Origin: Strigamia acuminata
Lineage: Eukaryota; Arthropoda; Chilopoda; Geophilomorpha; Linotaeniidae
Direction of reading: 5' to 3'
DNA: 64,000 bases
NCBI GenBank assembly: GCA_949358305.1
Contig: OX442318.1
Span: 11,204,517 to 11,268,516 of the forward strand
Shown here: positions 21,952 to 35,214 of the stretch, piece by piece
Numbering within the stretch: the stretch's first letter is position 1
Layout: each line of letters opens with the position of its first letter
Position numbers and translations under genes: made by a program
The notes under the pieces: model-generated
Seen by the model: the letters and a program-made list of their open reading frames with translations, nothing else
What the model was told of the DNA's origin: nothing
Database searches by the model: none

Positions 21952-24900
21952 ATTAAAATTAAAATGTATTGCAATATATTTATAAAAAAAAACATTTTTT
22001 TCAGAAATAAATTCCTTTTTCCTCTTGAATTTTTATATGCAAATTAAGTGTGGGTGCACATTGCATTGTAAGCAATAGTGTTGGGCCACTAGAACAAAAA
22101 AGTGGCTTTAGTTCTCGTGCCTCTTTGACCGGCCACGATGACATCTATACCCCGGTCGAGCGGTGATTCAGACCGTTCCCGAATCAAGGACCCAAGGACA
22201 CGTAATGATATTATTTTAGGGCCAGTCGGCCATTTTATTGTATAGTTTAGAAGTATAACTTAGTATCATTCTATTGTTGGTAACAATAAATTGTAGTGTT
22301 TTGATAACTATCTTGTCTTGTATTTATCTCTCGTAATCATTCACTTCATTCAGTTTAATTTCTTAAAACATTCAGTTTAATTTCTTAAAACATTCAGTTT
22401 AATTTCTTAAAACATTCAGTTTAATTTCTTAAAACATTCAGTTTAATTTCTTAAAACATTCAGTTTAATTTCTTAAAACATTCAGTTTAATTTCTTAAAA
22501 CATTCAGTTTAATTTCTTAAAACATTCAGTTTAATTTCTTAAAACATTCAGTTTAATTTCTTAAAACATTCAGTTTAATTTCTTCAAACATTCAGTTTAA
22601 TTTCTTAAAACATTCAGTTTAATTTCTTAAAACATTCAGTTTAATTTCTTAAAACATTCAGTTTAATTTCTTAAAACATTCAGTTTAATTTCTTAAAACA
22701 TTCAGTTTAATTTCAACTTCACTCCTTAGTTTCACGACTCGATAAGACATTCTAAAAACTTCATGCTGATACAACGTCGGCAACAGTGAAGAAAAGTAAG
22801 CTGCAAACTTGCCGTAAGTATTCATTTATATAAGAAAGACCATATTGTCCGTCTTTAAAACATTGTAGAAATAAAATTTTTTCTTTCTAAGGCATCTTTT
22901 TAATTATTTTGACTGTATGGCTGCTTATATCATTTTGTAAGAAACATTGTTTTAGCATCTTACCAAACATGATGCGAAGCTCCTGCCTCATTTTGGGGCG
23001 GTGTGCGTAGACCATGGCACTGAGTGAGCGCAATTAATAAAAATAAATTTATTAAAATGAGAGAAAAGTTCAAAAACAAACTCCCCAGTTCGAATTTTAA
23101 AACTATTACTAATCGAGGGTGAAATTAATAAAATTACTTACGATTGGACAATTCCTCTGCTACGCTTCAATGTACCTGGGTATTCACAGTTAAATTCGAA
23201 AATGAGATCGTCAATTTTATGTAATTATGTAATGGGAATTGGGATTTACGTGTACAAATGTCGTTCAATTTGGCGTCCCGACGCTCCATTCCCATGCCAC
23301 GGTGTGGTAATCCCGCCTGTAAAAAAAAATAGTAAATACTGTAGAAAATTAAGTTTGTTTATTTACTAAGAAGAAGAAGACTGCAACACATTGTTGGCAC
23401 TGTCATGGCTGAGCAATCGGAGGTACTAGCATTCGTCAGGTGGCGCTCCGATTTAGCCAATTACAAAACAGGAATAGATGTTACAAACTTCCGGTGCGCG
23501 GACGGAAGTAGTGTGTAATTGTCGGCTAAAAGTGTACTAAAACCGGTTTATTAATTCAACCGGAAGTCGGAAAAATACGAAAATACTCTGGGAACCTTAA
23601 ATAGGTACGTTGAATTTATTGCCTTTGTCCGTTTGGCTCTAGCTGCTATAGTTTTGGAGATGTGGATGCGGACAGACAGACAGACGGACAGAGCCGTTTC
23701 ATTAGACTTTCTAAACATCAGGTTTAGAAGTCTAAAAAAAAGGAAACCTGGCAGCCATTTTATGTTCCCTTCCCATGATCCCATTGAGATCGCTTAAGCC
23801 ACAGCAGTTGAACTGCATTGGTGACAAAATTTCCAAATTGTATAAATAAATAGATACAAATGGGAAAAATAAAATCAAAATGATCAAACGCAATTTGAAA
23901 TTTACCATTGAATCAAAAAAATATATAAATCCAAATAAAAGATATGCCATATATTGAACATACTGTACATAAAATAAATTCACTGCATATTCAGTCCTTG
24001 GAGCCCGGTATTGAATTTTCGTATTATAACATTCAATAAACTTAATATCTAGCTATTTTTGAGCAAATACGGAGTAGATACAATGCAAAAATTAGAAAAT
24101 TAATAATTACTAAATGTATGCACTGAGATGACTAAGATAAGTTGGATAGTACTAATTTTATGGTGCTCTATACAACTTTGTAATTGACTTTTCTGCTCTA
24201 ACTTGATTGGTTTCGAAGTTAGCAAATGAATGACCTTGAAAATGGCCTTCAAGGTCAAATTTGATGACATCATTGGATTGCTCTCACCCAACTTCCTATA
24301 CGATCGCTTCATCAAAGTTGGCTTAGATGTAATTGCTCAGGAAATATTTGAGGGGAACAGACTTTTGTCCTGCCCTGTATAACAAAAAGAATCTCAAACA
24401 ATACACTAAATCCGAAATACCCGGAAGTTTATATTATTAGGGTTACATGTGCGAATTTGTTAGAACCTAATGCGCCCGAAATGGTCAAAACACTCAACTC
24501 TTTTAGTTCCCCTTTGAAACTTTAGTTTCCACAATATTTGTTGATGTTGTATCCACTAAATTTTCCATTAAAAATATTTTGTCTAAGAAAGTAAACTGAG
24601 TCACATGCAAGATCAATTTCTTTGAAACATTTCTTGATGTCTGCTCCCATTACCGCAACGAAGCTTCAAAATATTGATATTGCAGGCACTGCAATAACCA
24701 TTCATGAAAACATGATTTACTGTACGAGTTCAACATGTTATTGAAACGGAAACTGTTTTATTGCGTTTTTACGAGCGTGCAGTGAGTTCCGGCAATAAAT
24801 AATATTTAAAAAAATGTACTTCATCAACTTCATATTGAAAAACTTAATGCACAGCAGCAGTTTCTTGCACATTGACAGAACCGTACTGAGTATAAATTGC

Positions 24901-25794
24901 CAAGAAGCAGGCAAAACACGTAAGTTTAACCATCTTGAATATACTGTTTACTCTGTGTAGCTCGGACATAGCACCATCCAAAAAGCTGTGTTCAAGACAA
25001 CCTATACCCAGCAATGTTAAATCCCCTCTCCCATCCGGACACCTTGTCAGTTCAGACAACTTTCTGGGACCCGTCGTATGTCCGAGCTCCACAGAGTAGT
25101 TAAGTACTGTATGCTGTATCTGAATTTAACTGGTAACTGCATATTGTACAATCCCGGTCATAAAAATGACCGGGATTGTACAATACGCAGATACCAGGAC
25201 CTCTTCAAACTGGTGTGACTGGATATGGTCTTACCCACTGCAGTATGGGAATTTATTACAATGGGAGGAACGCATACATCACGTAATAACGAGACAGACT
25301 CCAGATTGTTGGGTTTTGGCCTTTAATCCGTTGTTTAGGGGTGGAGTCACCTATCTCACTGTGTGGCAGTGCTGTAAGGGCAACCGTCCCGTCACACACA
25401 GAACTTAAGTCCCATGGGTGACATGGTCGATTACATCGGACGAAAATTCTGCCGTACTTACCCTATACGACCCATGTTGGCTGTAACAGGCACATCTTCC
25501 TGTCACTGAGCGTCACAGTGGTGAATGGTCAGAGGAGCAGAGTCAACAGGCGTGTCTGCAGGGGCCAGGACCGTATTGCACAAGTCCTTACACTCTGCCC
25601 TCCCAGCAACGTCTCTCTCACCACACCACTCAGCTCCCTCCTCCCCAGCTAGGCAAGTCCACTCCATGAGGGGGATTGCCTAAGCGGTGTGTGGAGTGGC
25701 CGCAGGTCACCGAGGCTGGCCAAGCGGTCACACTGGTAAACCAAGAACTCTGGCTGTGATCATTCCTCCCAAACCAAACATTTGCATGCCTGTT
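21952..25794. other. Spacer between channel copies 1 and 2
   Basis: No supported gene. Contains the 22-bp minisatellite (22351-22712), a segment at about 23480-23720 related in reverse to 49370-49580 (shared AGAAAGTCTAATGAAACGG-like block and CTGTCC repeats), a perfect palindrome at 25140-25195 around TTGTACAATCCCGGTCAT, and a GC-richer stretch (25200-25790) without a convincing ORF. Confidence 0.5.
22351..22712 (+). repeat. 22-bp minisatellite, about 16 copies
   Basis: Nearly perfect head-to-tail copies of CATTCAGTTTAATTTCTTAA plus AA, with one A-to-C variant (CTTCAAACA). There is no spacer variation, so it is not CRISPR-like. Confidence 0.95.
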
Positions 25795-25910
25795 CAGGGC
25801 TGGACTGGGTGCAAATTTAGTACCATGAAATCTGGATGGGTCAGGCCATAGGGACGGACCACATGGAAATTCCTGGTATCCCCCCCCCCCCCGAGGCCAG
25901 TCCAGCACTG
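25795..25910. mobile_element. Tiny hAT-like MITE (116 bp)
   Basis: CAGGGCTGGACTGGGT at the left and GGCCAGTCCAGCACTG at the right are imperfect inverse ends beginning CAG/ending CTG, typical of hAT elements. The flanking 8-mers match at only about 5 of 8 positions, so the insertion is old. Confidence 0.5.
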
Positions 25911-25966
25911 GTCTTGTTGTAAATCATTTGAAATAATGAAAATCAACCTCCATAGCAAAGCAAACA

Positions 25967-28900
25967 ATGGATACAGTCAACCGCCATAGACCATTTGACC
26001 GAATTCAACAACTAAGAAGACGAAAATTGGTTCAACTTGTTCGCATTACTTTGGCGGAGCAATCGAAAATCCCACCATTCGTCAAATCTCTGAAAAAGAT
26101 GTCGGAGAAGAAGAAAAATATTCGTATTTTACTTTATACATTCCTAATTATCAATTTGGCGGCTTGTATTTACCAAACAACGGATCGAATATTGCATCTC
26201 TTGGACGAACCAACAGCAGTTGATGCACTCTTGATTGAAACAAAACACGGTCCCTTTCCCAATGTTTATTTATATCCAGGAACTACACAAGAACTCAACA
26301 ATTTCATTGCCAAAATTACGAATAAGAAGGGCTTTAGATGTAATAGAAAAAATATAAATGTAAATCTCAATGACATAATAAAATATATAAATACACATAG
26401 TTACATAACTGAGGCCTATTTCACTACGGTAAATCATTTGTCCTTTTTCTTCTTCCCATAAAATAAATTTTGATCGAAAATGTAAAACAAAATAAATATT
26501 TACAGCCTAAATTAAACATTAACCTTACTATTGTAAATTACGAGACTCTAACTTGGCCCGCTGCACAAGTATTCAGTCGTAAGTAAAAAATAATTACTGC
26601 CCTCTTGATTATTCTAAGTTTCTACTTTTTACTTACTGTAGCATTACCAATTCCATACGGGAATAATGCTTACAAGATGGTGATAAAACTTAAGTTTCCC
26701 AGGGATTGTGATTTTGCAAAAGTAAGTATTTAATTTAGATCAAACCTGAGATTATTTAATAATCTTTCTTGAAACTATTCTATTGAATTTCAAGATTCTT
26801 GTAGATCCGTCAGTAGTAGTCTATCATTTATTCGAAGACTTCCTATACTTCCTACAACTAATAGGCAGTAAAAAGGCAGTTATAACTACTGTGCAAAAAG
26901 TAAAAATTAAATTATTTATTAAGTGTAGCATACATCGTTGATAAATTTGTGACAAGTGATTTTTTTGGGTAGTCGTAATTAGCAAAAATGTTTATGGACA
27001 TGTTCTTTTTTAATGCAACAATCAGGACAAATTGATAGTGAAAGTATTACTGCATGTTGTTCTATCATATATGGCCTTTATGTGATTATGAGACAAAAAG
27101 AAAGTGTAACATAAACGCTCTGCGGCAGAGGAGTAGAAAATCGGCCTGGCATTTGTGCAGCCACTAACAACACAACCCAGATGACCCAGTTCAACCCCAC
27201 CCCGCCAGGTGGAGTTGATGGTTGAGGGATAGTGACCCTGATGACATCACGTCCGATCACTAAACCAATGGTAAAAGGTACTCTTGTACCTATGGTGAAA
27301 GAGTGGACTATAAAGAGCCCAACATCCTACCGGGTGGCCCACATAAAAGCGGCCCGAAAATGTGTGTATGAAGTATTATGGGGCCGCTTTTATGTGGGCC
27401 ACCCGGTATTTGGGCCCCAGAGTTACTTAGGAACAGCTACGCTTCACCTTGCTGTTCTCCACTCTTGTTCACCGCGGAGATCCTTCGGGATTGTGCCGGC
27501 ATGTCAATCCCAGTACCGTCAGTGATCCATGGGCCAGAATGAACAGCTGACTGACCATGCTGCACAATCAGTTAACCCTAACCACATGTGCCACGCAGAT
27601 ATGCTGCAGCGATGCAGCAGTAGCAACAGGAGAGTCATAAGAAGCTGACCCTTAGACAATGACTAAAGGTCACAAACCATTAAATACAGTCTCTTGTGAT
27701 CTTTTCTATACACGCGTCTGGCGTTGTTTGGGTGTTCCCATACCCTAATGGCGTCCATCCACTCTCACATACCGTTCAATAGTAATGATTTTGTAACCTT
27801 TGTTTTAGTACCACTTTATCAACACTAAAAAAAACCCGTGCGATAACAACTTAGATGATTGCTTACGTCCATGTCTCGTAAAAGAAATGAAGTGCAAGTA
27901 GGTGTTTAAATACAACTCATTAACACAACTTGTGTGAAAGAACAGGTTTGTCTGTGAAAAACTACCATTCAGCACAGTTCAAAAATGTTCTTTGACTGAC
28001 TGTTATTACTAAAGATGCAATAAGCGAACAAAATTCGAAAATAATTAAAATAAAAGTTGTCTTATTAGATATCCATTTCATGAAGCAAAAAATCTGCCAG
28101 AATGCAGTGACAAAGACACTTTGAATCAAGAGCAGAAATTAAAACAATTAATCACATATAACCGGACAATTTCGAATTGTAAATGTCATAATTTATGTGA
28201 CGTAACAAGTTTCAGCCTAACATACGATACAACAATTTATCATGAAAATATAATGGAAGTTTACGTTGTCAACAATTATGTTCGAACATTAGTTGAACAC
28301 TTTTCATATGACATCATCAATTTGTTATGTGACATTGGAGGTAACATCGGCCTCTATTTCGGCATATCTTGTTTAATGCTCATTGAGATATCTCTTCACG
28401 TGTTCAAAATACCCATCAGAAGTACAACGACAGCTGAAGCCAAGTTGAAAGTTGAAATTCAAATGGCACTAGACAAAATGAAGAAAGAAAAAAAAACATT
28501 TGTAAAAACTTTACTGAGAATCATTACGGCACTAATCTTACTCGCGATGTCGGTGTATTACATTTACAACTTGGTTGTTTCTTATTTCGATTATTCTCTC
28601 TTGAGAACAATTAAACTCGTTCAAGACGACATCATTCATTTTCCACTCATTGTTCAATGTGGAGATAATGCAAAAATATCTCAAGCTAAAAAGAATTTAA
28701 TTAAGATACTGAAAACAACTGATTGTAATCGTTTACAACTGTACAATTTACTCCATCAGTCATCTGAATTTGCAAATAAATCACTGCAATTGTGGAAAGC
28801 CTCCTCTGCTTTTGATTACTATAACAATATCCAAAAAGCACACTTCAAGGTAAAAAAAAAAAAATATTAAATCATCAGGGTAAATGTGTATAAATTTAGT

Positions 28901-29891
28901 CAACTTCTACAGAGTTCGGGCAAAAGTTTTCATGACATATTGTTTGCCAATGTGTCAGTTCTGCCAACATTATTTGGAATGTGCACAGCTTTTAAAAAAA
29001 GTACAGTAGCAAAACTATAAATAAACTTTTTTTTTCCTCATAATTAATTATTTTTACATAGTTGACCTGCCATTTGCAGAAAAGAAAAACTTTTTGATTA
29101 TTGATCACCAGCCCCAAGAAAAGTGTAATTTAAACCAAGCGGTGAGATACATGTTCTGCACATTCTCATTGCATCAGTTGTTAATTGGAATTTGTGCATT
29201 CCAGCATTTCATATTCCCACAAAATCAATTTTTTCACCCAAAACATCTTTTTTACGTACAAAACGATCGTCCAAGTCACATTGACATAGCGCGTCAAATG
29301 GTAACTTCAGATAATGATAAATCCACTGTTAATTAAATTAGCACGTTCATTCTTTCCAGTTTGTTCGAATCAATACTCCAAAAAGTCAGTGTAGACCAAA
29401 TGATGAAGTTTTAGAATGTGAAGAAAAATGTTATGCGACAAAACTAAAACAACATCATTTCAATTGCCGGTAACTTTTAACAAATTGAGTAGTTACTTTG
29501 AATTCTTTGTATTCTTCATACGTATATTTGTGTTAAATATTGTTTCGTTACTAGATTGCCATTCATGAATGAGAGTAAATTGCAACTCTGCTCGTCTGAA
29601 GACACAGCTAAAACAACGCACGAAGCATATTTAAAAATACAATTCGAGACAAATCCCGGGAAAGACTGTTCCTGCCATCCACCCTGTGAAGAAACCATAT
29701 TCATTCCTTCATTAATATCAGTCAATTCTAACCTAGACTCAGGAGTTAAATACACCATTGAAAAGAAAATCCGAGAAATAATTGAAGAACAGAGAGTAGT
29801 TTCCATCATAAAGTTAATGTGCAACATTGGATCAATTATTGGTATCTTGACTGGTCTCTCGTTATTTTCTATTGTTGAATATTTTATTTGA
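25967..29891 (+). CDS. Double-unit DEG/ENaC channel, copy 2 (10 exons, about 734 aa)
   Basis: Exons: 25967-26428, 26506-26578, 26642-26721, 26795-26899, 27809-27897, 28069-28849, 28913-29000, 29062-29141, 29360-29469, 29555-29891; every phase matches copy 1. Unit 1: TM1 LLYTFLIINLAACIYQTTDR, post-TM1 FPNVYLYP, YPFHEAKNL, CKCHNLC, TM2 IGLYFGISCLMLIEI (filter GIS). In the same exon 6 a charged linker leads to TM3 (ALILLAMSVYYIYNLVV) and the second post-TM1 motif HFPLIVQCG. Unit 2 ends with CSCHPPCEE and TM4 IGILTGLSLFSIVEYFI followed by the stop, so it has almost no C-terminal tail. All motifs needed for channel units are present twice. Exon 6 could be extended by a few codons if the AAG|GTAAAA donor were not used. 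Ligand and ion selectivity are unknown. Confidence 0.88.
27140..27775 (+). repeat. Dispersed repeat, copy in intron 4 of channel copy 2
   Basis: Homologous over about 600 bp to 40365-40915, sharing CACCCCGCCAGGTGGAGTTG, GATGACATCAC and CCCAGAGTTAC blocks. A fragment lies inverted at about 31370-31485. Moderately GC-rich, no intact ORF, family unknown. Confidence 0.7.
27330..27406. mobile_element. 77-bp mini fold-back insertion
   Basis: CCGGGTGGCCCACATAAAAG and its exact complement flank a short centre, with TA on both sides. The homologous repeat at 40365-40915 lacks it, showing an empty site. One of the shortest clear TA-target insertions in the window. Confidence 0.8.
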
Positions 29892-30300
29892 CCACTATAA
29901 TATCCCCCGACACCTTAATTCACTCAATTTCAAGATTACGTGTTTTCTTATGTGCACAAAAGTCACTTTTTAATAAATCTGACACCAGGCAAAGCACGTG
30001 CATTAATAAGTTTTGACAACACATCGTGAAACAAAAAATATCACACTAAATGGAGTGATATTGTAGATTCAATAGAAATTACATGATAATTAGACAGAAA
30101 AGGAAGTCTATTTATGCAGACTAATTCTCTAATCATCCCTTGATTGGATGCCATATTTTGCCGAAATCAACATTATTTCTCACGAACAGTTTATGATAAA
30201 TTATCTAGAATCATCTCGAAAGTATTTAGATAAATTCTAGGTCTCACCCTCAGCCTTTCTGTTTTACCTGCAATACATTTTGTGGGCAATTCTCTAGCTC
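29892..30300. other. Downstream flank of channel copy 2
   Basis: AT-rich sequence with no ORF or repeat recognised. AATAAA-like signals occur but none is clearly preferred. Confidence 0.4.
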
Positions 30301-30302
30301 TA

Positions 30303-30710
30303 TACTCTGGCAGAGTATCAGAGTGCGCTATTTCTCATTGGTCCAGCCTGATTACTCCTAACTGTGGACTGTGTACTACCACCAGGAAAAGTATTTTTGT
30401 TACGTTTTTAATTTGGTAGATTATTATAATGAGTGAAATGATGTAAGTTTTTTATTTTTTTATGTTAAAATGTTTATTCAATTCAAAAAATAATGTTTTA
30501 TGCTGTCAAAATGCATGTTTGCTCGGTTGGTTCAGCTTATTGGTTGCTTTGTCAGGAAAGCAAGCAATTTTTGAATTTTTTTATTGGATGTTTTGCCTGG
30601 AGAGTATTCAAAATGTCAGCCAGTGTTTTGATCTATTTTTTGGTATCACTACACTAGTAAAATGGCTGGACCAATGAAAAATTAGCCCACTCTTACATTC
30701 TGCCAGAGTA
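30303..30710. mobile_element. TACTC-ended MITE (408 bp)
   Basis: Inverted ends TACTCTGGCAGA and TCTGCCAGAGTA with a second matching pair inside (CATTGGTCCAGCC and GGCTGGACCAATG). TA target duplication at 30301-30302 and 30711-30712. Same family as 58229-58659. No transposase. Confidence 0.8.
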
Positions 30711-30712
30711 TA

Positions 30713-33700
30713 TTTTCGAATAATCTACATACCGGTATATAGTATACTTTTTCCAAAACTACCCTAACATTAGGCATATTTCAAACGCAAATTTGAACAA
30801 CGAAAGTTATTTTAAATCTGTAATAAATTTTTTAAATTCCACTAAACTTGTTTAAAATTGCAGTCACCTATAGACTAGTTTTTTTGTCTAAACTGCACTA
30901 TAACCTGTCTATTTGGCGGCCATTCTTATATTATGTCAACACCATAAGCAGTTTGTCGTTTAAAAATATTGTTTAATATAAATGACTTTTCTAATTCAGC
31001 TGATGTATGTGATGTTGATGCTTTCGTAATTTTCAACATTACGAAATAAAAACAAACACCCAAAACACTTAAAACAGCTTTTTGAATGCAGCTGCTGTTT
31101 GTTTTAATAACTTGAACCATATTACTCCCGCACATTTCTTTTAACTTAATGCTCTTAGAGAGTTTACCACTTCTGACAGTATTTTCTCATATAAAAACCA
31201 AAATTAAGCAAAAAACTCAAATGAATTGGGCCTCATTCTTGGGGATTTTTGTTTACATTGTAATTAAAAGTTTCATCTTCTTGATAATGATTATTACCCT
31301 CCCTCTCACTGGAAAATTTGTAAATCTTGAATAATAAATTGCTAATTGTTACCAATTTAATTGAATACCACATTATAGCTAATGGTGTGAGAGTGGATGG
31401 ACGCCATTCGGGCATGGAAATGCCTAAACAGCGCCGGACGCACAAAATGTTAGATAGAAGTGAACACAAGAGACTGTATTTGATATAGCAAACTTTCGTT
31501 ATAACTAACCAATTTCTCGGATTGCTTGCAATACACTGTACTGTACAAACATTTAAATTTCATTGTACAGACACTCAAATTTCATTGATTTAAATGCATT
31601 AAAATAATATTCTATCCACTATTGTCACGTTAAGTATGAACAATGCAAATATTTTCACCCTCTGGTAATATTTTTCGAACTTGTCCATTTTAATTATGTA
31701 TAAATTTGTTTTAGACTACTGTGTGAATTAACTAATTGAATACAAAAATATTGATTACAATGTTATTTACCAACTGTAAACGCAAATATAAAAAGGTCCC
31801 AAAAATAAACGTCCGAACACTATTATGTAATTTTTTGTCACCAGTACACCGTATAATAATTCACAATATTATTGAAAAATGTTATTTCAGCTAAATGATT
31901 TTTCAAATGCAAATGTTTTCTCGCTATTTCGAATTGTTTCTGTAGAATACTTGTACAAATTACGAAGTGTAATAAAATTCATTTACCACAAGCAATCTTA
32001 TCGACAACTATTTATGAAAATATTCCTGAACCTCGTATCAAGAAAATGGTACAAATTTCACCATACATGCTGATTCTGAGCGGTCAAGAACAATTTCTCA
32101 TCTCAACCCAAAAGAGGTTCCACGTAGAAATTAGAGAGCATCATTTCTTTAGTACATTGGAATTACCGAAGCAATATTTTAATACAGATTGATCACTAAC
32201 CCATTGATCGTATATGCGCGCACTGACTCTCGGCAAGAGCCCGACCCCATTAAAATAGACCAATTTCCCAAAAATAAATAAATAAATAAAAATAAATAAA
32301 TAAATAAATAAAACAAAAATTATTATCAACAATCAATTGGTACCAAAACAATAATTTCTCTAAAAATTTCTGTAAAATCTGCTTGTATCATTTATAGGGT
32401 CACTATATCGGGCAGGACATAATCAAGCGCAACACGGAACATGTTCGACGTAAATTGTCACTCACCTCTTTTGTTTTCTTGCTACTCAATATTTCATTCC
32501 AGTAAATAATAACAAACATTGGCTGGCTAACAACCACCCTTAGAGTAGCTCGAATTTCTAACGTTTATGTGATTTTTCCACGATTCAGTTGGGCGATTGC
32601 TTTTATTTACCGAGGTTCGAGGTTGTTGCATTGCATCGGATTTGAAGCGCGATCACGTAGGCCGATGTTCATATTTTACGTTTCCTCATCGTCTAGTAAA
32701 TGAAAACACGTTATATTAAATATTTCATTCGTGTGAAAGAATATAACTCGCTTGATTTGCTTCGATCTCTCACTGGATCCAGTGGCCGCCATTAAATGTT
32801 GCGGTGGCGTGAAGAAACATTGTGCGCATGCCCGATTCACATTTTTGTGATTTTTTTATGAAAATAAAAATTACCGGACATAAGCTTAGTCATCGTTGCA
32901 TATAAACGATCCAAAAAAATGTTAATGAATTGGATCTGGGTTGTAGAAAAATCATAATAACGGGTTTATTCTGTAAAAGCAAAATAAATTATGATAAAAA
33001 TAACAAGTCACATAGGGTACTGTAGTTCGCTATTGTTGTGAAAAGAGAAAATTTATCACGGTCCTGCCTTTTGCAGAAATTAATTTTTGAATTTTTCATG
33101 TGCTAAATAAGCACCAAATTATATTTTTTTTTATATTATTTCCCCTTAATTATTAAAATGGCTTGATTGGGATTTGTGCTGGGTATCAAATTAGAACATT
33201 GCCTCATTTTCACCATTTCTATCCAGTAAAGTGGGAATGTTATGGTCAGGTAATGGGCATTTTGTTAATTCTTTATAGATACGGTATTATTTGATTTTCT
33301 TTAGAAATATTATTCCTGGAGTGGCAAGGTATTTAGGTATGCACGCCTGTCTTATTTGGATATCTCTGACTTGGGCTATTTTTACCTTTCAAAGTAGTCA
33401 ATGTCGGAGTTCATGTTGGGTCTTGATCTAGTTCGCAACAAAAAGAATTGTATTTTCTTGGCGTTGTTAAAAGGACCGAAAGATTTTTTGGGCAGTTATT
33501 ACTTAATTGAATCTGCTTCTATTACCCTTCAACATCAATGCATTATCAATATAGGGAAGAAATTCGTCAAGTAAACTGATTTTCTTTTAATTTGATAGTG
33601 AAAAATTAGGTGCACAGCATTGCCAGCCTTATAACTTTCAGCCTTTTTTTGTTTTAATTCCCAACTTCTAATTCAGCCTCTTTATGTTTTGGCCTTCTTT

Positions 33701-35210
33701 ATTATTAATTAATTGAATAAAATATTGAGAAGTTGCAAGCCCATTTGTTTGCCAGCCTTACACTTACTGGCTCCTTAATTTGCCAGCCTTACATTTGCCG
33801 GCCCTTTAATTAGCCAGCCCTATGTTTGCCGGCCCTTTATTTTCTAGCCTCTTTTCTATGCGCCATGAACGTCGCACGAACGTCCACGAACGCTGCATTC
33901 CGTTATTGAAGGCTTCAGTTAAGGACCAATTTCCATAAGCCAGTGCGATTGACAAGTTCCTTGAGTATACAGATAGGTATTGGCTGCAAACGGTGGGTAA
34001 GGATAGATTAATTGTGTACCGTTTGCCGCATCGGACTAACAACGCTAACTAACAACTTGGAGGGTTTGCATCTCAGAGCGGTGACTTGTATGAATCAGCT
34101 GCCTGCAAACGGGGCGGCGTATCGTCTCACCACAATGAAGGGAGGTGCCTGCCTTGAATTCGATTCATGTACTACCGCCCCAGATCGAATGATAAACACT
34201 GTTGCCGTTCCGCGGATTGATGAAAGGGAGGCGCCAACTCCTGACCCACGAGCCGAAGAGGAAATCAAACTCACATTGCCCGTGGTTAGGTCAGGTCAGG
34301 TTGTGTTAGGTTAGGTCAGGTCAGGTCAGGTCAATCTATTGTTTTATTCTACAGAAAATCCAATAATAATTATAATTTAAAATTATAATTATATTTTAAT
34401 CTCCATCCAAAAATCAAAGAAATTGGAACTCTCGTTCACGCTCATTCAATTCACATTGAAACGTGAGAACTGTCAACATTGGTGGTACTGTTTCAAAAGT
34501 AAGTGGCATCTTATTTTTGTCAACGTTGGTGGTATTGTTTAAAAAGTAAGTGGCATCTCATTTTTATGTTTAATTGTCATGCAGAGAGCATTCTGCTTAC
34601 AATGTCACAACCAAAGTAATTGAGGTTATATGTTAAACAATACAGACCTGTCATGCCACTGTATGAAATTAGACAAAGGACAAAATGGCTGCCTGTTGAC
34701 TGGTGAAAAACAAAATCTGACCGAAACACTTATTTGCTAAAACGTTCCGTTTGGAGTAATTCTGTTATTGAGTGTTTTAAGGCCCATAAACACAAACACT
34801 AGTGGAAGTGACATCATGAAATACAAACACAAACACCAGAACACATGTAAAGTACAATATTTTGAGTGCAGATTGGTTGCAGTGTTTAGAATTTGTTTTT
34901 ATAAAATTTCTGCTTTCCAAATGCCATGAAAACACAATACTCTATAAACACCATGCGTTTATTTTCGAGTGTAGCAACAAGGAGCACAGTCCTTCGCCGT
35001 GAAGCCGTCGTTTACCAAACGATTCAGCCTGCTTTTTTAATTGTTGTAACGACAATATTCGCGACTTAAGATTTCAATTATTTAAATAAATAAATAAATC
35101 TAGTTTGAATAAATGAAATAACTACATAGTTAGGCTTAAGTAAAGAGATTTCTGCATTAACTAAGAGTGAAATAAAATTTATTTTATTCTGAATTTATTA
35201 AACTAACTTG
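30713..35210. other. Repeat-bearing spacer without supported genes
   Basis: Contains an inverted fragment of the 27-kb dispersed repeat (31370-31485), an AAAT microsatellite (32275-32312), degenerate GCCAGCCTTACATTTGCCGG repeats (33740-33850), GGTTAGGT/TCAGG tracts (34285-34325) and a direct duplication of about 57 bp (34457-34565). Short ORFs here have no coding character. Confidence 0.5.
34285..34325 (+). repeat. Interstitial GGTTAGGT/TCAGG tract
   Basis: About 40 bp of mixed TTAGG and TCAGG units. These resemble arthropod telomere repeats but are too few and mixed for a telomere. Common as interstitial sequence. Confidence 0.6.
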
Positions 35211-35214
35211 TAAT

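Noticed and set aside
22351-22712. CRISPR-like regular repeat
   Set aside because: Pure head-to-tail 22-bp tandem repeat with no unique spacers, in a eukaryotic genome.
34285-34325. Telomere (TTAGG/TCAGG)
   Set aside because: Only about 40 bp, mixed units, with unrelated sequence on both sides; interstitial at most.
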